Positions 21,801 through 29,205 are shown, counted from the stretch's first letter. The stretch: 64,000 nucleotides of DNA from Candidatus Rifleibacteriota bacterium (GCA_024710355.1 JANJUX010000041.1:124001-188000); one strand, 5' to 3'. The notes: generated by a model from the sequence alone, not told the origin. Numbers and translations are program-made.

Positions 21801-24800
21801 CGTGACCTACCAGCATGCGCTCAAGGCCGATCATCCCATCAGTATCGGCTTTATTGGTTCGACCACCGGTGGCTCAATGCAGCTCAAATCTGGCGGTAGC
21901 GTAAATCTGAGCGAAAACGTTGTCGGCAAAGCCGGTTCGGCTTTGACCATCACATCGACCAAAGGCACGATTCAACAGACTGGCGGGAAACTGGTCTCAG
22001 ATAATTTCAATTTCAACGCAACTAACGGCATCGGCAGCAATGGCGCCATAAACTGCCAGGTTGTCAGCGATACCGGCTATCTCAATGCCGTTTCGACCGC
22101 AGGTGACATCAGCATTGCAGCAACCCGTTCGAGCGGTAAATATGGCGACATTAAAATCAAGAAAGTCACTGCAGAAAACGGTAACGTCAGGCTCGATGTC
22201 TATGGCTCAATTTATAACAACTCTGCAACATCTGCCGATTCTCTCATTACAGGCCGTCGCATAGATCTTGTAAGTCAAAACGGTCAAATCGGCAAGACAA
22301 ATGGCGGCTGGCTCTTTATCCAGGCCGGACAAACACCGGTCGGCAGCAACGACACCATGTCTGCCTCTGTCAACGCCACAGCCAGAACCAATATCTGCCT
22401 CAATCAGGTCTCCGGCGACATGCGCCTCGGGCGTATTGAATCCAGGAGCGGCAGCGTCGATCTGAAAGTGACGAGCGGCAGTTTTGACAACGCTCTGCCG
22501 GTCAATACAGAGTCAGGAAAACGCAGCACCGATGCCCTTATAGACAAATGGCTTAATCTCGGCCTCATTAAAGGCGACGGAACGAATACCGGCGAGACAG
22601 TCAGATTGAGGGCCGTCGATAATTACAAAAATTCGGTCAAGGCTGAATTCGACTCATATATGGCACAAAAAAGCTGGTATGAAGCAAACCCCGAAACGGC
22701 CGAAACGACCGTTTATACTTCCCTGCACACAAAATACGGCTCATACACTACAGCAGATCAATATCTGAACGCCAAAGCAAGTGACTCGAACAGCGATTAT
22801 TACAAACTCCTCAACGGCACCTACGGCTGGACACAAAACCAGCTGCTTTATGCCCTGCAAAATTCGATAATGAACCGCACCTCGGGCTCAACCGACAGTT
22901 ATAACCGTGATGCCAACATTACCGGCAGAAACATCACTCTGCTGGCCAGCAATGGCGGAATAGGAAAGGATGCTGCCGCCGAAACGGTCAGTCTTGCAAA
23001 CCTCGGCAGCAATCTCGACACACTTAAAAAGCTTGCCGCCACCGAAGCTGATGACATTATCTGGGATGAAGCAAACGCCAAAGCCCATATGAACCGAACC
23101 ACCGCGATTGGCATCAAGATGACTTCAAACGCTCATTATCTGAGTGCCACCGCCAGAGACAATATCTATCTCGCGGCCGCGACAGACGACCCGATTTATG
23201 TCAAGACGATCAATTCAGGCGACAACAACATTCGCCTGCTTGGCAAAAACGGCATCTTTAATTATAACGCCGATGCAAATGCGATAAATCTGACGGGAAA
23301 AGATCTGATAATCGAAGGCGGAGCACTTGGAACAACCAGTGCGATAGGCGCAGCAGAAAAAGCGATAGTGACCGAGCTGAGCGGCAAGCTTACCGCCCGC
23401 GCCGAGGGTCTTGTCAACATTTACCAGCGAAGCACCAACCCGCTTCTGATTTCGGCACTTTACAGCGGCGGCGATGTCAGATTGCGTGCAACAAAAGATT
23501 TGAAGAGCGTCAACACCGGCATTGCCTTCGACGATGCGGGTTACTTGAATGGCGCCGGTAAACTGACGCTTATATCGGACCACGGAAATATCGGTGAAGA
23601 CGGCAAAGGCATCAGACTGCTGAGCGACACCATGGATTCCGTAGATGCAACGGCGGGTGGCAGCATCTTTTTGAAGGCAGTTACAAACTCTGCGAATAAG
23701 CCGACGATGAACATCGGAACAGTGACAACCGCTTCAACAGGTGTTTTCAAAGTCGACAACAATGCTGCAGTGATTAATTTTGGCGGTACCGTAAATGCCG
23801 GCACGGTAGACATCACAGCATCTTCGATCGCCCAGAACGAAAATACCAGTATGATCACGGCCGGAAATTTTAAAGGCACAACCACCGCCGGGCTTGTACT
23901 TGACAGCGTCAACAACAAAATTACCAGACTGGACATCGCCAATGTCACCGGAAATATTCTTCTGAAAAACGCAGGAACCCTCAAACTGGGAGACATAGCC
24001 TTCTCCGTTGCAAACTCTGCAAATACCCTGACGGTGAGCAATACCGACAAGGTTATTTTTGCCGGAACCGTGGACGTTGAAAACATCGACCTGAATGCAA
24101 CAAGCGCGATGCAGGAAGCGGCTTCCGTGATTGACACATCAATGCTGAACATGGTTACCAGCGACGGAATCAATCTGGGCAGTACCAATAACATGGTTCG
24201 CAAAGCTGCAATCAGCAACACCAGAAGCGGCAACATCACAATCGCCACCAAAGCAGGGGTGAATCTGCAGAAAATAAGCAACCTGGCCACTTCCGGAACT
24301 GCTCAATTCGCTATTAACAGCGCCGGAACAGTTAGACTTCAGGGAGATATAACTGCGAAAGACGTTAAAATCGAAGGCTCTTCGATAAATCAGGATGAAG
24401 ACACCGGCAAAATCGTTGCGAACGCGCTGATGGCAAATTCCGCAGGTGGTCTGAGTCTTGCAAGTCTCGACAACGAGATTGGCGCAGTGAGTCTGTACGG
24501 CTCGGGAAATATTACGTTCAACAACAAGGGACCCCTGAATATTGGTCTCCTCCAGAATGCATCGAGCCGGGTCAATCACGAAGTTCAGGTCACAAACATC
24601 GGCAGCCTTAACCTTAAAGGCACGGTCAGCGGCAAAAACGTCAAACTGACAGCGACTTCGATTACTCAGAATAAAACTGCGAAAATCCTGACCGAAAACC
24701 TCACTGTAATTACAAATGAAGGATTGACGATTAACAGTAACCTGAACGAGATTGCCAAAGCCACTCTTACCAACAAAAATTCAGGAAACATCGCGATCTG

Positions 24801-27030
24801 CAGTAAAACTTCTCTCGAACTTGCGGGTGTAGCCGGTGCTTCTGCAAAATCAGACAACAGCCTCACAGTCGACGGCGGTTCTGAGGTAATATTCGGCGGC
24901 AACGTCAGCGCCGCAAATATAAGCGTAACAGCGGGTTCGATTACTCAAAATGAAACTGCCGGCAGCATTATCACAACCAGTCTCGATGCGACAGCAAATT
25001 CCGGAATCTCTCTCGACAGCACAAACAATCAGATACGCAAGGCCAGATTGATAAACAAACTTAGCGGCAACATACTGCTGAAGAATAAATCTGTGCTTGA
25101 GCTGACCCTGATGGAAAACATCGGAAGATCTGCCAGCATTATCAATGCCGGCAATCTTGTGGTTGGCGGTAATATTTTCGCCAAAGGCTTATCATTGGAT
25201 TGCACCTCGCTCATCCAGAATGTCTCAACAGGCAAAATCAAGGTGGGCGAACTGACCGTGAATTCGATTAACGGCATGTCTCTCGCAGCGGCGTCCAACG
25301 AGATCGATCGTGCCCGCCTGGTCAACATGACCAAGGGCAATATTGAACTCCGAACTTCATCTCACCTGGATCTGGCGGCTGAAAACCGATCGACTTCAGC
25401 AGCAGACAAGCTGATCGTAAATTGCTCCGGCGCTTTGAATGCAATCGGTGCCCTGACTGCCGGGAATATCGACCTGACCGCCCTTACGTTTACAGCACCG
25501 GATCGAATTATCAGCGACAACCTGAGGGTGTTTACGACAAATGGCATGTTTCTGAGCAGTCTGGCCAATCAGATCAAAAATGCCACTCTGCAAAACAGTG
25601 CAAATGGCGATGTCATTCTCAAAAATTCGGGAAACCTGACTCTTCTCAGCCTCGATAATAATTCGACCGGCAAAACGACGATCATTGTGGAAAATGGCAA
25701 TATTGATTTTTCCGGCGCCGTGAAGTCAAAAAATCTTGAGGCAACCGGAGTGGCTATCTCTCAGAATGAAGAAACGTCAACCATAACAACTGACAATCTG
25801 AAAGTGACTGCAAGAAATGGCCTTTCTCTCGACAGCCGAAAAAATGCAATTACAGCTATAGACTTTGCCAATAATGATGGTTCTACCGTCATTAAAAATG
25901 AAAAAAGCCTGAATATGAAGGGGCGGGCCGGCAACGGAAGCCTGACGATCGGGAACAAGGGTTCAATAACCGCCAGTGGTAATATTTCCGGCAATAACGT
26001 AAGCATTGATCTTCTGGGCGACCTGAACTCCAATTACAGTCTTACTGCTACCAATAATCTGGTGGTTAATGCCACCGGAAAAATCAATCTGCAGAGGGCG
26101 CAGGGCAAAAATGTGACTCTGGCCAGCGGCATAAAACGAAGCAAGCTGTTGCTCAATGCCTTTGATATGGCCGGCATAAATCTGAGACTGCAGATTGATG
26201 ACGAACAGACTGATGAAGATGCCGGCAGCAATGTCAATCAGATCGGCGAAGCAGGCGGAATCAACGTGCACGACCTGCTGGCAGAAGAAGAGGCCCATGG
26301 CCTGACCGAAGGCGGTGACATCATGCTTGCCAATATCGGCGGCAAGAGGGTAACTCTGGTCATCAATCATGATCAGGGCAGAGTGAATGTCGGGCAGGCA
26401 AAGCTTGGCGAATCGATGAACGTTACAGCCGGAGGTTTCAAAGGCGGGCAGTTTGAACACACAGGCGCCGACGACAGCCTGAAGCTTGTATTCAACGGGG
26501 TTAATGGCAAATACATGAACGATGTGACAATTGATAAAGTTGCGTCGCGCCAGGGTGTGCAGGTAAGCAACCTTGACAGCTTAACCGCCAGGATCAATGC
26601 AGACACCGACATCTTTCAACTGAGCAGCGTCGACCTTCTCGGCGTGGGGGTCTTCTCCAACAACCAGACTTCAGTAATAGTACCGGGCAGCGAGAATGCA
26701 TCACTTGAAATCATTATAAAAGGTGAGTCCACCAGCATAACCAGACAGGCAAAACATCTCAACGAGCCAAGTCTCGCCGACAGAATCGCCAGTATCGTCG
26801 ACAGTAATACAAATGGATTGCAATCTTCTGCCGGTGCAACAGAACCGAGCGATCACAGTGCTCAAAAAAATGAAATCGAATATTCTGATTTCATTTATAG
26901 TGGCGCAATACCCTCTGCCATAACCGCTCACGGCGGCAGAGTTTATCTGACATCTGTTGATACTGAAAATGACAGCGTTGTAACCGCTGAAACTGAAGAC
27001 GAAAACTCAGAAATGGAACCAAATAACTGA
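9898..27030 (+). CDS. Giant two-partner-secretion exoprotein (LktA/filamentous haemagglutinin-like)
   Basis: 5,710 residues, one of the larger bacterial proteins. The N-terminus is an extended signal peptide: about 35 mostly basic residues (KTWKRRILRRFAPK, then a second basic patch NKTWKKIA), a short hydrophobic core and a likely cut after MTFG near 50. A TPS-like secretion domain follows to about residue 180, with FFLSSQGLVLGSSG where FHA-type proteins have the NPNG motif. The rest is Asn/Thr/Ser/Gly/Ala-rich beta-helix sequence. Repeated modules (GxAVxVNxI, TxAxIxNSxI, VxVxAxx) resemble the leukotoxin LktA family of Fusobacterium adhesins. More helical inserts interrupt it near residues 790-905, 3340-3405 and 4215-4330. 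Eight copies of a roughly 85-100-residue repeat occupy about 4620-5335. No sortase or autotransporter anchor is visible at the acidic C-terminus (EDENSEMEPNN). The start has AGGAG at good spacing. The stop overlaps the ATG of the TpsB gene by one base. A surface adhesin or toxin role is inferred from the family. Confidence 0.92.
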   Translation: MSLLKTWKRRILRRFAPKNTNKGVLNKTWKKIATGIAGLGFLATGNMTFGQQSVIQAFDGNSTLVNVDYDNNNNARFHITSQKTSGINAFNSFSDFNLATNETANFYLPNGTSNLINFVKTKIEIDGTVNTIKNNKIGGNLFFLSSQGLVLGSSGVVNCGALYAMTPTTEFMDKFIGGDDGTLNTDTNATEIAQITSRKFVNHNGIVAEDGVPLNADGSIVIAGRINAIDNVGAHAGSVTLEGSGRIDTGITDFSALVNTDNIWQQDATGYFYGQPSLEVSVSGLAMTTNEDGNVELVAIADTKGKTSSSSIVDGVSSHTKATADAKVKVSGKVNAKKNATFEAVAVNGTLAGTETIVEYGENRNVRKFSGADAISSVNAAVEIGTTAQINADNDIALRALATNVYKNSKSPVDLGLMIAGMVSPVNISAETAVTESKASVKVAQGAILAAKKNIVVKASSETDVIVGASTTLAKSRQTSGGVAAGVVFAESASDANIEISGSLNAGVSGDSSAGDIMLDAVSVNSLDATAAAKTANDKSAISTGIVIGKISNRSDVKISNTAVINAKKAVKGKALSRSDVSTTAMVETGDDTFAGMAINFTDFDSSANVDIKSSIDAVGNIDLSASNLVLQNRSTAKGTVGHSKLSKAVANLQSSIVAGIFSLSKFTSKFAGPIKDQATKFRAAGAIVINRGTHDAGLDIGNDVRLTSGSDMILKSSSVVQDLFIQADSVARSKTNTADGTKASVSAGIVYSDISQNSTLQIADASYDAINGNKTVLTAKTVDIGSEAKIEYNRVNRMIAAIEDAIATLKVAVSDSAQLAMINSVETAYQTIKNKFSGLGAEDLSKADNISFFIDALTSLTTMSNALSNLISGENLVVAVAAKTVTSAIDFSSYNNFLNTAVSSAVKGANEENTTDIGFAGAVGLTDFNVNSDVLIGRNVTVKSVNPAASVSDAVKVSAKTDTDMISGAGYLIPSSGSKAMGGTYFSQDFNTSAKVMIPEGVNLNGGGKDVAISATNDVKAIAGGFSAAMAGAGIQGMFTHLTGTNDASIYLDDEADISSVRNLKFNALNNTRIINFAGSVMISSSVGVAAGFAINDFVKDSIVLIGDIDSKYQDYLDRKTGTDQNTTTDSTRNRTGAKIAATGQVDAQAKSKGGFIVAGVAGGITKNDDSGDPGITSKITGKATEAESKLTDTINSVAGKFSNITSELSTKTKTSSSGSHTNPSISLSVAGSGGLNFIETNTRVDISGMTIDLGGTAGANLNAVAVNNTDVMAFAGTAGVMFQTAKKDTSGKSVGIAGAVGLNMLKNKTEAIIKNSNIASADELNVFAVNGGMNIAAGLGLQVSKNSGNAAGAFTMGGSVSLNQIDNTVNAELNGTNVTGASTLKTDINVSAYESDMQITGGVQVTAGQQRGAFGAAVNVSDINNNVAAKISGGTFNQVNNVSVAALQAIAQINGAITAGVVFGTSNTTSIMGAMIYNDTDNNLTAKIEGASINAAGKVAVNAQDYFTGENITGFSQMLNRADSGVSSFISADGGDYYDIDASNEADGSLATPLKDQIKKGSLIVSGAMAISVADTAVGAAVSINDVDNNFTARIDNSTISTDAGTVETNARTDTFMISAAGGVAASTKSGAGGGSVVWNDIDSEVNSGTVNSVITAGNCLSRAANDSRLIGIAGQVTAGKGAAAGLAFTYNKLTSKSNAFSLGAKVNGPGYSVAGSQFLVNAANNGEILNLALTVPVSNVAGIGGAVAINRIDSDAIAIVDSVYTDATGIVKTVSDSHVSGFENVSAAAEEKSSIKAISGSFAFGGQAAVGGAVAYNEITGKTGAHMNNIAVDAKNVLIKGVNDADIWTMASGCGGSGEVAVQGAAATGEISRTVAAGMDNVSASKTDSFVDILAESTGEINSNATVAAVGVGVAGVGAGVVVNRLSDTISSSVSGTTLNVKDLEVRAKGSQTIRAFGVAGAGGAYAGVSGSVAVNIINNAVNALIKGNTSVTAEDNIGVVAQSDETLLNYAGIVSGGLVGVGAGLSVNDIQGDTNACIENSTVKAMGKNAGISLKNEISDTAMNDAFIDDTTVNAQYTLEKSRISSTKTGLVVDSSATHTLKSFVANAAAGGGGIAGTVNVSRISGTTGARISNTRINNGATGDVSVNAGDYSNLSGFVGSAGLGGTGVGIAADTGMVNRTTSAKLDGIVSDATSSSTARNVSVKADAKLGISAVDAGLAVGAGGNAIAGTLATNIMQSNTEAIVNNANITLKSLGVNATHKAKTSIAAGAVSASLYGSLGGSLGVNSVKDLVKAEITGSNIIMQSNGSGKFEVQALNDTTLNTVGAAVGGSLVVTGSGNLAVNLIESDVLAHVKNTTMTNRATDVTVKADDKLNIDANLGTVAVGAVGAGASIAVNTLDGKSRAVIDSSILYARDNMNITADTTRNLTQLVGTAAGGAGAFTGNVVYISAGKLLTTGSEDGATNVRNTVTAAENNSFGNINATNDTLTDAEKNSLNAKPGKYSSSAAAKSETSVKVVKNGSNFPKLDCKPAVGTGVVNVKARETTNIDVIGGGAAVGAMSAGGSVSFIDLHRNVAADVRSAYLYSGNSGQIEALSTGNTNLRMYQGTVGIVGAGTAAYGRIGISGVVNANLSSGVQRCDGDLAVNAIDNASANAESYGLTVGGKYAAGVLATQIDNNSSANVKLTNNNHSSRNFTAKAEKSNNLTAKTVGGAVGIFAAGNGIVSTVNDSGGATLTASGGTYRAGKGKIGLSAVSEPVIVSEAKSAAISGLVSAGVSVAKATLSGVTETRVINTPAFESPEITFNATNQGKNNLLAEGLNGGFAATFGYNESNAQNNSTVNVLIGDATYSNSDTLLSLQGLNKVEQKVETRGLTVSGLVASGNNKAKAESNSSTNVSLGGSDVEKAIRKIDVQAQNTSNHEIKADGKGGGLISVDGLAAYAINNITGTVNAAINGKWKIRETLNLLAWQQNVVKIVADSLQAALIGYSGTKAENTITATTKSSFADNTAVTAGDDITFTAINNTVCNQDGANSASGGGYGGIVVNGAWGIANITSTTEAQVGKSVKLLSDGGEIAGKALTRANINNKALTQGAGVVANPLAFSQNTINIKDRVLIDNSSLVKTNKPGQNVKLAASDDLVAVLTADADMQGGFGGVSKAKTTSDITRNNTVDIYGDISSANDVNIYTDASADGETAKYDLTATADSYNKSTVAVAKAELKSDTTQNNTINIYSNADIEALRHINLNSDTGNIVMLEAASEYTWHSGSSTGGYSSTASGERINSLSGENKVTIGGNLLAGKENKVELTIGGTIDIFGEISNSVTTPEITSTKAEYAAGVTTGVMDYANELFERYLKVCELILEYTGTPAADGYSAEKNRLLDEMKKYGLYDPNTGQLVGGLLVQYIALPDMLCTGGDVIINSGSVAGNGKITANGAPQIIVNNNSNLYMKAGDITIVEGGGRLIYNSASLGSNAKSRLSSLSTITLNDAPALISLKENWSGMLNAIIDGETTSVTPITNLELNGHISNAYGKVQISNSAGDIVMQGRTADTGATINALEVELLAPKGAITQGFSEGIVNIGGNPEDIYKNLTNSYADTIATNQNTTTNQTVTRFPHTPGVIDPDKQTGTWITGGAIYLNASDINVNGLIQSGYSDYKVNLNSGTAINSLIDVYNSSYQGQEITPEMLTAYKLNTAGVKKDASGNWYYEIQAYYNPQTRSVMLEDISPQGGKIYLTGRISSTGNGKIRAFDGSADINLNIDLGAVNQKLPVTLGRVNLGDEAGLVSITDTAKKIKTEFTRNATTVTEYDRYEIKKRTGGSSSKGYSAGWERINLPDIITVKGPEATYQPTPGFYYNWTTGQTISGTNMWKKEVKFKVWGAYTKTKSQLQLEEQKTENLLPDSGTVNRPRLPGTFIGKVGGSTEPYFIKYTKNVDSYSEFYQEWKTFDNAIHSKGTEHYKWGNTQNSSVTYQHALKADHPISIGFIGSTTGGSMQLKSGGSVNLSENVVGKAGSALTITSTKGTIQQTGGKLVSDNFNFNATNGIGSNGAINCQVVSDTGYLNAVSTAGDISIAATRSSGKYGDIKIKKVTAENGNVRLDVYGSIYNNSATSADSLITGRRIDLVSQNGQIGKTNGGWLFIQAGQTPVGSNDTMSASVNATARTNICLNQVSGDMRLGRIESRSGSVDLKVTSGSFDNALPVNTESGKRSTDALIDKWLNLGLIKGDGTNTGETVRLRAVDNYKNSVKAEFDSYMAQKSWYEANPETAETTVYTSLHTKYGSYTTADQYLNAKASDSNSDYYKLLNGTYGWTQNQLLYALQNSIMNRTSGSTDSYNRDANITGRNITLLASNGGIGKDAAAETVSLANLGSNLDTLKKLAATEADDIIWDEANAKAHMNRTTAIGIKMTSNAHYLSATARDNIYLAAATDDPIYVKTINSGDNNIRLLGKNGIFNYNADANAINLTGKDLIIEGGALGTTSAIGAAEKAIVTELSGKLTARAEGLVNIYQRSTNPLLISALYSGGDVRLRATKDLKSVNTGIAFDDAGYLNGAGKLTLISDHGNIGEDGKGIRLLSDTMDSVDATAGGSIFLKAVTNSANKPTMNIGTVTTASTGVFKVDNNAAVINFGGTVNAGTVDITASSIAQNENTSMITAGNFKGTTTAGLVLDSVNNKITRLDIANVTGNILLKNAGTLKLGDIAFSVANSANTLTVSNTDKVIFAGTVDVENIDLNATSAMQEAASVIDTSMLNMVTSDGINLGSTNNMVRKAAISNTRSGNITIATKAGVNLQKISNLATSGTAQFAINSAGTVRLQGDITAKDVKIEGSSINQDEDTGKIVANALMANSAGGLSLASLDNEIGAVSLYGSGNITFNNKGPLNIGLLQNASSRVNHEVQVTNIGSLNLKGTVSGKNVKLTATSITQNKTAKILTENLTVITNEGLTINSNLNEIAKATLTNKNSGNIAICSKTSLELAGVAGASAKSDNSLTVDGGSEVIFGGNVSAANISVTAGSITQNETAGSIITTSLDATANSGISLDSTNNQIRKARLINKLSGNILLKNKSVLELTLMENIGRSASIINAGNLVVGGNIFAKGLSLDCTSLIQNVSTGKIKVGELTVNSINGMSLAAASNEIDRARLVNMTKGNIELRTSSHLDLAAENRSTSAADKLIVNCSGALNAIGALTAGNIDLTALTFTAPDRIISDNLRVFTTNGMFLSSLANQIKNATLQNSANGDVILKNSGNLTLLSLDNNSTGKTTIIVENGNIDFSGAVKSKNLEATGVAISQNEETSTITTDNLKVTARNGLSLDSRKNAITAIDFANNDGSTVIKNEKSLNMKGRAGNGSLTIGNKGSITASGNISGNNVSIDLLGDLNSNYSLTATNNLVVNATGKINLQRAQGKNVTLASGIKRSKLLLNAFDMAGINLRLQIDDEQTDEDAGSNVNQIGEAGGINVHDLLAEEEAHGLTEGGDIMLANIGGKRVTLVINHDQGRVNVGQAKLGESMNVTAGGFKGGQFEHTGADDSLKLVFNGVNGKYMNDVTIDKVASRQGVQVSNLDSLTARINADTDIFQLSSVDLLGVGVFSNNQTSVIVPGSENASLEIIIKGESTSITRQAKHLNEPSLADRIASIVDSNTNGLQSSAGATEPSDHSAQKNEIEYSDFIYSGAIPSAITAHGGRVYLTSVDTENDSVVTAETEDENSEMEPNN
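23755..25900 (+). repeat. Eight tandem protein repeats (about 85-100 residues) in the exoprotein
   Basis: Each unit carries two landmarks: a motif like SIxQNExTxxI, and a motif like GLxLxSxxNxI followed by GNIxLKNxxxL. The second landmark occurs as VLDSVNNKI, NLGSTNNMV, SLASLDNEI, TINSNLNEI, SLDSTNNQI, SLAAASNEI, FLSSLANQI and SLDSRKNAI. The copies are diverged at the DNA level, so recent slippage is unlikely. They probably form regular turns of the beta-helix stalk. Confidence 0.8.
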
Positions 27031-28673
27031 TGCTGAAATTCGAAAGACAATTTCTCATATCCCTGTTTGTCTGCGCATCAATGAGCTGTGTTTATGCCCA
27101 GCCCGCTGCGCCGATTCTTGAGCCTGCGAACACTTCTGGCGCGTATCTGAACCGTATTCTTGACAACTTCCAGAAAACCCGCCTGGAGCGCCAATTAAAA
27201 AGGGAAATCGAAAACCCGGAAAAAACGGAAAAACCGACAACGGCATCTGCAGCCGAACCGAAAATGCCAGAAATCAGAGTCACGCTGAAGGCGGTTGAAT
27301 TCTCCAGGTCGTCGGTTCTTACCCCGGAGCAGCTTAAGGAAATGGCAGCCGGCTACGTCAATCGTGAGTTAGGTATTGCCGAGCTGAAAGAATTCATCGG
27401 CGGTATCAACAACTGGTATCGCAGTCATGGATACATCACCGCAATTGCCGCCTTACCGCCGCAGGAGATCAAAGATGGCAAGCTAAAGGTTTTGCTGATC
27501 GAAGGTCTGATCGGCAATGTGAGGCTTGCGGGCAATGCCAATACCCGTTCCGGCTACATAAGAAGTCGACTTGGCATACCCCAAAACGAACTCCTCGACA
27601 TCAGAAATCTTGATCGCGACCTGATTCAATTTAACGGAACCAATGACATAAAGGCAAGAATCAAGCTGCAGGCTGGCGAAAAACCTGGAACCACAGATTG
27701 TTATATTCTGGTTTATGAGCCACAGGACAAGACCGGCAGTCTGTTCATCGACACTGCAGGCAGCAAGGGCACTGGCGAAACCCGCGTCGGCCTGACGGTT
27801 GCAGATGCGAGCATCAGCGGTAACCGGGATTCACTGACTGTCACTTCGCTGATGTCAAACACCTCCAAAGCGGCCATGCTTGGCTACAATTTTCCGATTA
27901 ATCGCCGCGGCACCCGAATTTCCTTCTATCACAGCTTCAATAACCTGCTGATTGACAATGCCGGCCTTGAAATTCGCGGCGCCTCACGCTCAACCGGGTT
28001 TTCCGTCACTCACCCCATGCGGGTCGGTACCAGCTTCAAAAGTGAGCTGATTTTCGACGCTCATAGACAGAATTCCGAGAATCGGGTTTTTGGGCTCACC
28101 TTCGTAGACGACAGTGAAAATCGGTTTTCAATCGGTTCTTCATTTCTTAGACTCTCATCTGGAGCAGCGCTTTATTGGCGTCCAACTGTGGTTTTCTGCG
28201 ACTACAAAGGTCTCGGTGATGATCAAAAACTTCGCAAATATCAACTTGACGCGATGTGGCAAAAGGTTCTTCCCGGCAAACGGCAGTTACAGTGCAGGCT
28301 CATCGGTCAAAAAGCCTGCGATGAATTCATACCATCGGCCGACCAGTTTTTTCTTGGCGGCATGTACAGCGTCAGAGGTTATGAAGAAAGTGTCATCGGC
28401 GGCGACAGCGGCATAAACCTCAAACTTGATTACCTTTTTCCGATCGGAGGGTTTAAAACAACAAAGATGTTTGTTTTCTACGATTGGGGTCGAATATATG
28501 GTAAAAGTTTCGCGAACGACAGAATGATTCATGCGCTGGGTTTTGGTTTCAGCCACTCGTTTGCCGGTGATTCACAAGTTGTCTTCAGCGTAGGCTACCC
28601 GCTGGTGAAAGAACTGAACGTTCAGGCTGTGGACGGACAGAAGCTGGAACTTTCGATGAATGTTTCGTTTTAA
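27030..28673 (+). CDS. TpsB outer-membrane transporter (ShlB/FhaC/HecB family)
   Basis: 547 residues. A signal peptide (cleavage near CVYA, about 23) is followed by a helical linker, then a POTRA_2 domain and a second POTRA-like domain (about 90-235; VEFSRSSVLTPEQL, RSHGYITAIAALP). The C-terminal 16-strand-type barrel has the conserved lid-loop motif VRGYEE near 451-456 and ends in a beta strand with a terminal Phe (SMNVSF), the usual outer-membrane insertion signal. It should secrete the preceding exoprotein through the outer membrane. The length is normal for the family. The ATG shares its A with the exoprotein stop, so translation is coupled. Confidence 0.95.
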   Translation: MLKFERQFLISLFVCASMSCVYAQPAAPILEPANTSGAYLNRILDNFQKTRLERQLKREIENPEKTEKPTTASAAEPKMPEIRVTLKAVEFSRSSVLTPEQLKEMAAGYVNRELGIAELKEFIGGINNWYRSHGYITAIAALPPQEIKDGKLKVLLIEGLIGNVRLAGNANTRSGYIRSRLGIPQNELLDIRNLDRDLIQFNGTNDIKARIKLQAGEKPGTTDCYILVYEPQDKTGSLFIDTAGSKGTGETRVGLTVADASISGNRDSLTVTSLMSNTSKAAMLGYNFPINRRGTRISFYHSFNNLLIDNAGLEIRGASRSTGFSVTHPMRVGTSFKSELIFDAHRQNSENRVFGLTFVDDSENRFSIGSSFLRLSSGAALYWRPTVVFCDYKGLGDDQKLRKYQLDAMWQKVLPGKRQLQCRLIGQKACDEFIPSADQFFLGGMYSVRGYEESVIGGDSGINLKLDYLFPIGGFKTTKMFVFYDWGRIYGKSFANDRMIHALGFGFSHSFAGDSQVVFSVGYPLVKELNVQAVDGQKLELSMNVSF

Positions 28674-28693
28674 AAAATTACGAGGAGTAGATA

Positions 28694-29149
28694 ATGAACA
28701 CAAAAGCCGAAAAATTCTCTAAAATGCTTACCGACAACGAAATAAACTGTTTTGCCCCTGAAGAGGCCAGGGATGAACTGAACACGGTTCTTTTCAGGTC
28801 GACCATGGAAATCGAGGGGCAGCGACTGCCGCTGGTGGTTATCATCGACGACAGTATCTACGTCATCTGTCGCACCCTCGTCGCCGGCAGGTGCCTTACC
28901 GAAAACAACCGTTTCGAAACTTTGAAGTATCTGAACGTCCTCAACAGCACCTATAAAACCTTCAAATATTTCGTGACTGAAGCGGGCGAAATTGTTATGG
29001 ATATTTGCCTGCCCAGCACCAACGAACAGTTTGAACCCAACATGATCAGGGCACTTATCGATCTAAGCGTGAAGAATCTCGAAGAGAACTATCGGCCGCT
29101 GATGCAGATCGTTTGGGGCAATTCGGCCGCTAAAACCGCCGAAACCTGA
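28694..29149 (+). CDS. Small YbjN/CesT-like fold protein, third gene of the TPS operon
   Basis: 151 residues with no signal peptide. The alternating helix/strand pattern (KFSKMLTDNEINCFAPEE, then PLVVIIDDSIYVICR, then EIVMDICLPST, then a helix) resembles YbjN-type proteins, which share the fold of type III secretion chaperones. It lies 21 bases behind the TpsB gene with its own GAGGAG site, and a terminator follows. I infer a cytoplasmic helper, possibly keeping the 5,710-residue substrate export-competent. The fold assignment is by pattern only and could be wrong. Confidence 0.6.
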   Translation: MNTKAEKFSKMLTDNEINCFAPEEARDELNTVLFRSTMEIEGQRLPLVVIIDDSIYVICRTLVAGRCLTENNRFETLKYLNVLNSTYKTFKYFVTEAGEIVMDICLPSTNEQFEPNMIRALIDLSVKNLEENYRPLMQIVWGNSAAKTAET

Positions 29150-29205
29150 AGACTGTTTTTTTTTCTGCAGGACAGGCATTTAAGCGTTGCTGTGTTGAAG
29201 AAATT

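Noticed and set aside
23755..25900. A CRISPR-like or DNA tandem array
   Set aside because: The periodicity is at protein level with diverged DNA; there are no short identical repeats with spacers.
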